From Streptomyces sp. NBC_01775 (lineage in GTDB: Bacteria > Actinomycetota > Actinomycetes > Streptomycetales > Streptomycetaceae), in NCBI RefSeq assembly GCF_035917675.1, contig NZ_CP109104.1:434001-498000 (forward strand): DNA of 64,000 bases, in the 5' to 3' direction. This document shows positions 61,672-64,000 of this stretch, piece by piece (the first letter of the stretch is position 1; each line of letters starts with the position of its first letter). The notes below the pieces were generated by a model. That model was given only the letters and a program-made list of their open reading frames with translations. It was not told where the DNA came from and did no database searches. The translations under genes and the position numbers were made by a program.

Positions 61672-61931
61672 CAGGCACCGTCCCCCAGGCTGACTGCCAG
61701 GCCGGCGGCGGCGCGCTGTGTGTTGATCTGCTCGATCAGTCCCGACAAGTCCAGCGACACCGTCAACGTGACGGGCGCGGTCTTCGCTGTTTGGAGCTTC
61801 TCGCCACCGCCGCGCGGCACGAGGGTGGCCAGGTGGGCTGCGATCAGGTCCTGCACGGCCTGCAAAACGTTGTCGGCCTCACGCGCTGTGGTGGCGGTCC
61901 AGGTGTAGCGGGGTGGGTTGAACTCGTGCAT
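61671..61931 (-). CDS. Small hypothetical protein
   Basis: 86 residues; ATG 61931 has AAGGAG 6 nt upstream, better than the ATG at 61946 that overlaps the ParB-like stop. Ala/Leu-rich helix AREADNVLQAVQDLIAAHLATL then beta-like VTLTVSLDLSGLIEQI. No known domain. Confidence 0.55.
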   Translation of the reverse strand: MHEFNPPRYTWTATTAREADNVLQAVQDLIAAHLATLVPRGGGEKLQTAKTAPVTLTVSLDLSGLIEQINTQRAAAGLAVSLGDGA

Positions 61932-61942
61932 GTCGATCTCCT

Positions 61943-62284
61943 TCATCGGTCGAGTAGGTCGTAGGGAAAGGGCGTGTGCTCGATCCGGGCCCGCGGTCCG
62001 GTGATGCGGAACCACTGGAAGTGGAAGTGCCGGACTCGCAGGTTCATCAGGGCGACGGCACGGTGGTGGCCGTCGCTGAGATACACGCCGCCGTCATCGC
62101 CGACGGCGAGGCAGAGCGGCTGCTGCAGCCCCTTGGTCTTGATGGAGGCGGTCACCTCCTCGACGATCTGCCGGTCGTAGGCACTGCGGGCCAGTTCGCG
62201 GCGAACGTGGCGCCACGTTGGGTAATCCGTCGGCTGGATGGTGCGTAGCTGAGCCGTGGCCATGCGCCCGGTCCAACGACCCAT
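61943..62284 (-). CDS. ParB/Spo0J-like N-terminal domain protein
   Basis: 113 residues; ATG 62284 has AAAGGAG 7 nt upstream. YDRQIVEEVTASIKTKGLQQPLCLAVGDDGGVYLSDGHHRAVALMNL, in outline, contains the ParB/sulfiredoxin signature (GxxxPL...V...DGHHRxxAL). Only the N-terminal domain is present, with no HTH for parS binding, so it may act in a complex or as a nucleotide-binding or nuclease-like protein. It lies directly downstream of the GTGTCAG array and the FtsK-like gene. Confidence 0.72.
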   Translation of the reverse strand: MGRWTGRMATAQLRTIQPTDYPTWRHVRRELARSAYDRQIVEEVTASIKTKGLQQPLCLAVGDDGGVYLSDGHHRAVALMNLRVRHFHFQWFRITGPRARIEHTPFPYDLLDR

Positions 62285-62315
62285 CGCGTACTCCTTTCAT
62301 CCTGGTTTGTACCGA

Positions 62316-62477
62316 CTGACAGGGCTGGGGGTGTCAGGGAGGTGTCAGAAGGGGGTGTCAGCTCGCGCGCGCACACGCGTTGACCTATAGAAACGGCGGC
62401 CTCGAGGGGGTCTGACACCCCGGCTGACATGTCAGAAGGTGTCAGCCGGGTGTCACCGCAGGTCAGGCCGGTGTCAG
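62316..62477. repeat. GTGTCAG repeat array: candidate clt/TRS, parS or iteron locus
   Basis: Exact GTGTCAG on the plus strand at 62331, 62342, 62355, 62439 and 62471, one inverted copy (CTGACAC 62412-62418), a perfect palindrome CTGACATGTCAG (62424-62435), and near-copies CTGACAG (62316), GTGTCAC (62450) and GGTCAG (62461). The last exact copy contains the stop codon of the FtsK-like gene. Two further copies lie inside that gene (62923, 62944). The array sits between FtsK-like and ParB-like genes. Confidence 0.7.
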
Positions 62478-64000
62478 GCGGCGGCCATCTCCGGGTACAG
62501 CAGCCGGTACACGCCGGCGGTCTCGGTCTCCTCCAAGTGCAGCCCGGCGTCGGCGAGGTCGTTGAGCTTCTCGGAGATCCAGGGCCTGCTCTTGCCAATG
62601 CGCCCTTCCTTGCCGTAGGGCTGGAAGTGCTTGGGTCCGACCTCTTCGAGGCCCTGCTCGCGGTACTCGTCGAGCATCGCCATCAGCTCGGCCAGGGCCT
62701 CGTCCTGCGACTTCTCCTTGATGGGTTCGGCCTGCGCGAACTGCCACTTCGCTTCCGGCTTGGCGATCTCCTTGTCGGGGTCGATGCCGGACAGGTCGTC
62801 GGCGCCTTCGTCGTCACCGACTCGGGCGGCAACGTCCCGCTCGATCTGCCGCTCCAGCAACTGCTCCGCCTCGGCGGCCTTAAGCTTGTCGTGCTGCTCC
62901 TTGCCCATCACGATCCTTTCGGTGTCAGCGCTGGTCACAGGCGTGTCAGCGTCGTATCGGGTCCGGTTCGCATACGCCTCACCAGCGGCAGCCGCAGTGA
63001 CCGGGTCGGCCGAGGTCCAGGGCGCGCTGGCGAGCACAGCAGCGATCTCCTCGTCCGAGGGCGGGTCGAAGGTGCGGGCCTTCATCGCGTACCGCTCCTC
63101 GTCAACACCAGGCGCCACCAGGTAGTTGTAGCCGGGCCGCCGGTTCTCCCACGCCTCGGGGCGGGCGCCGGCGTCACGCACGTCGTCGGGCAGGGCCATG
63201 TCGGCGGTGGTGCCGTTCTTGACGCCGAAGCAGAAGGCGCCGCCGAGCTGTTCCCGCACGTCAGTGGGCATGGACGTAGCCGACGGCCGCTGGAGACTGA
63301 TGATGACGGAGATCCCCGCCGAGCGGGCCTCCATGACGAGGCCTTCCAACTCGGTGCCCTCACGGAAGAACTTGGCGGCCTCCTCGATCCACACGACCAT
63401 GTACGGCATGCCGAGCCGGTCGAAGGCGTCCGGAGACCAGTTCTTGAACCCGGCGTCACCCAGCGCGTCGGCGCGGGCGGTGATGACCTGCGTCAGGGCG
63501 TCGATCATCGCTTCGCCTCCGGCGATGGTCATCTCGGCCCAGTCCAGGTAGGGCAGGAACGGGGCGAACGTCTGCTTTCCCTTCGATGGGTCGACAGCCC
63601 ACACGATGCCGTCGGTCCTGGTCAGGGCCTCAACGACGCCGATACCGATACCGACCGACTTGCCGGAGCCGTTCATGCCAGCGGCGAGGAAGTGCGTCGC
63701 GTTACGGTCGGTCTTACTGTCGTGGGGGAACCAGAACTGCTGCGGGTCGCCGTCCTCATAGCGGCCCACAACGATCGGCTCGGTGATGGAGCCGCCCATC
63801 GAGGACGGGCCCGGCCACGGGGCCTTCTCGGTGAGCATGTCCTTCGGAACGAAGACGAACTCGCCTTCTGCGCCGTTCTCCGGGTTCACGACGTTACGGA
63901 TGGCGTTAGGCGAGATCCCCAGCTCCGTAGCAATGTTCTCCGAGCGTCGTCCGATCTCAGCGTTCGTCAGCGATCCGGGGTCGGTGATCCGATAAGGGGC
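62474..64000 (-). CDS. FtsK/SpoIIIE/TraB-type DNA translocase (5' end beyond window)
   Basis: The frame stays open to the right edge, so at least 508 residues; GTG 63889 is an internal alternative start. Walker A GMNGSGKSVGIGIG (coding near 63660-63690) and Walker B YMVVWIEEAAKFF (near 63380-63410), then arginine-containing SLQRPSATSMP (near 63290), match the FtsK/TraB P-loop translocase family. The edge-proximal AEIGRRSENIATELGISPNAIR resembles a helix-turn-helix. The C-terminus (GKSRPWISEKLNDLADAGL, then VYRLLYPEM) is a winged helix like FtsK-gamma or TraB, which recognises short direct repeats. Adjacent repeats make a DNA-transfer or segregation role plausible. Confidence 0.85.
   Translation of the reverse strand, partial: APYRITDPGSLTNAEIGRRSENIATELGISPNAIRNVVNPENGAEGEFVFVPKDMLTEKAPWPGPSSMGGSITEPIVVGRYEDGDPQQFWFPHDSKTDRNATHFLAAGMNGSGKSVGIGIGVVEALTRTDGIVWAVDPSKGKQTFAPFLPYLDWAEMTIAGGEAMIDALTQVITARADALGDAGFKNWSPDAFDRLGMPYMVVWIEEAAKFFREGTELEGLVMEARSAGISVIISLQRPSATSMPTDVREQLGGAFCFGVKNGTTADMALPDDVRDAGARPEAWENRRPGYNYLVAPGVDEERYAMKARTFDPPSDEEIAAVLASAPWTSADPVTAAAAGEAYANRTRYDADTPVTSADTERIVMGKEQHDKLKAAEAEQLLERQIERDVAARVGDDEGADDLSGIDPDKEIAKPEAKWQFAQAEPIKEKSQDEALAELMAMLDEYREQGLEEVGPKHFQPYGKEGRIGKSRPWISEKLNDLADAGLHLEETETAGVYRLLYPEMAAA

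Overview
The window is chromosomal DNA from a high-GC actinomycete, almost certainly a Streptomyces. The evidence is strong GC bias at third codon positions, many GTG and TTG starts, overlapping stop/start junctions, a WhiJ/DUF397/anti-sigma module, a SNF2-SWIM pair and a xylose isomerase/xylulokinase/ROK locus. Roughly the first 23.8 kb is host chromosome. The remaining 40 kb is a tailed-phage (siphovirus type) prophage whose right end lies outside the window.

Host part (1-23.8 kb): end of an unknown gene and a small membrane protein; SNF2 helicase plus SWIM zinc-finger protein (translationally coupled); secreted SGNH hydrolase; membrane-anchored septum-formation-domain protein; GH2 beta-galactosidase; SAM-methyltransferase; DUF397 and XRE/DUF5753 regulator pair with a divergent anti-sigma-like ATPase; a three-gene polar amino-acid ABC importer (lipoprotein, permease, ATPase); an ECF sigma factor with a SnoaL-like tail; xylA (minus) divergent from xylB (plus), followed by a ROK repressor; a Tat-exported amidase; a proline-rich exported protein; and the 5' end of a DUF4239 membrane-protein gene that stops matching its family after about 50 codons. 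That break is the proposed attL.

Prophage part (23.8-64 kb). Left arm: a zinc-ribbon protein and a GntR regulator transcribed divergently, small leaderless-looking genes, a cassette of three overlapping small genes, a secreted metzincin-type protease, a HTH protein, two tandem paralogs, then DUF4031, tyrosine integrase and a small Cys protein (minus). The late operon, read right to left, runs: GDPD-containing tail fibre (56.3 kb), a small protein, HNH nuclease, TerS, TerL, portal-MuF fusion, HK97 protease, HK97 capsid, head-tail connectors, major tail protein, frameshifted tail chaperones, tape measure with two murein-hydrolase domains, CBM-decorated distal tail protein, DUF5047 tail protein, minor tail proteins, endolysin, holin, other membrane proteins and a HAD phosphatase. 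Right arm (56-64 kb): XRE and other HTH proteins, a PP2C phosphatase, a plus-strand RHH-like regulator with palindromic operators, and an overlapping minus-strand operon of small proteins that starts with an FtsK/TraB-type DNA translocase and a ParB-like protein.

The most interesting signal is between the FtsK/TraB-like gene and the ParB-like gene. It is a tight array of GTGTCAG repeats in both orientations with a CTGACATGTCAG palindrome. This resembles the clt/TRS repeats that Streptomyces TraB translocases recognise, but could also be a parS-like or iteron locus. Together with a downstream run of small membrane and Cys-rich genes, it suggests a phage carrying an actinomycete conjugation- or partition-like module.
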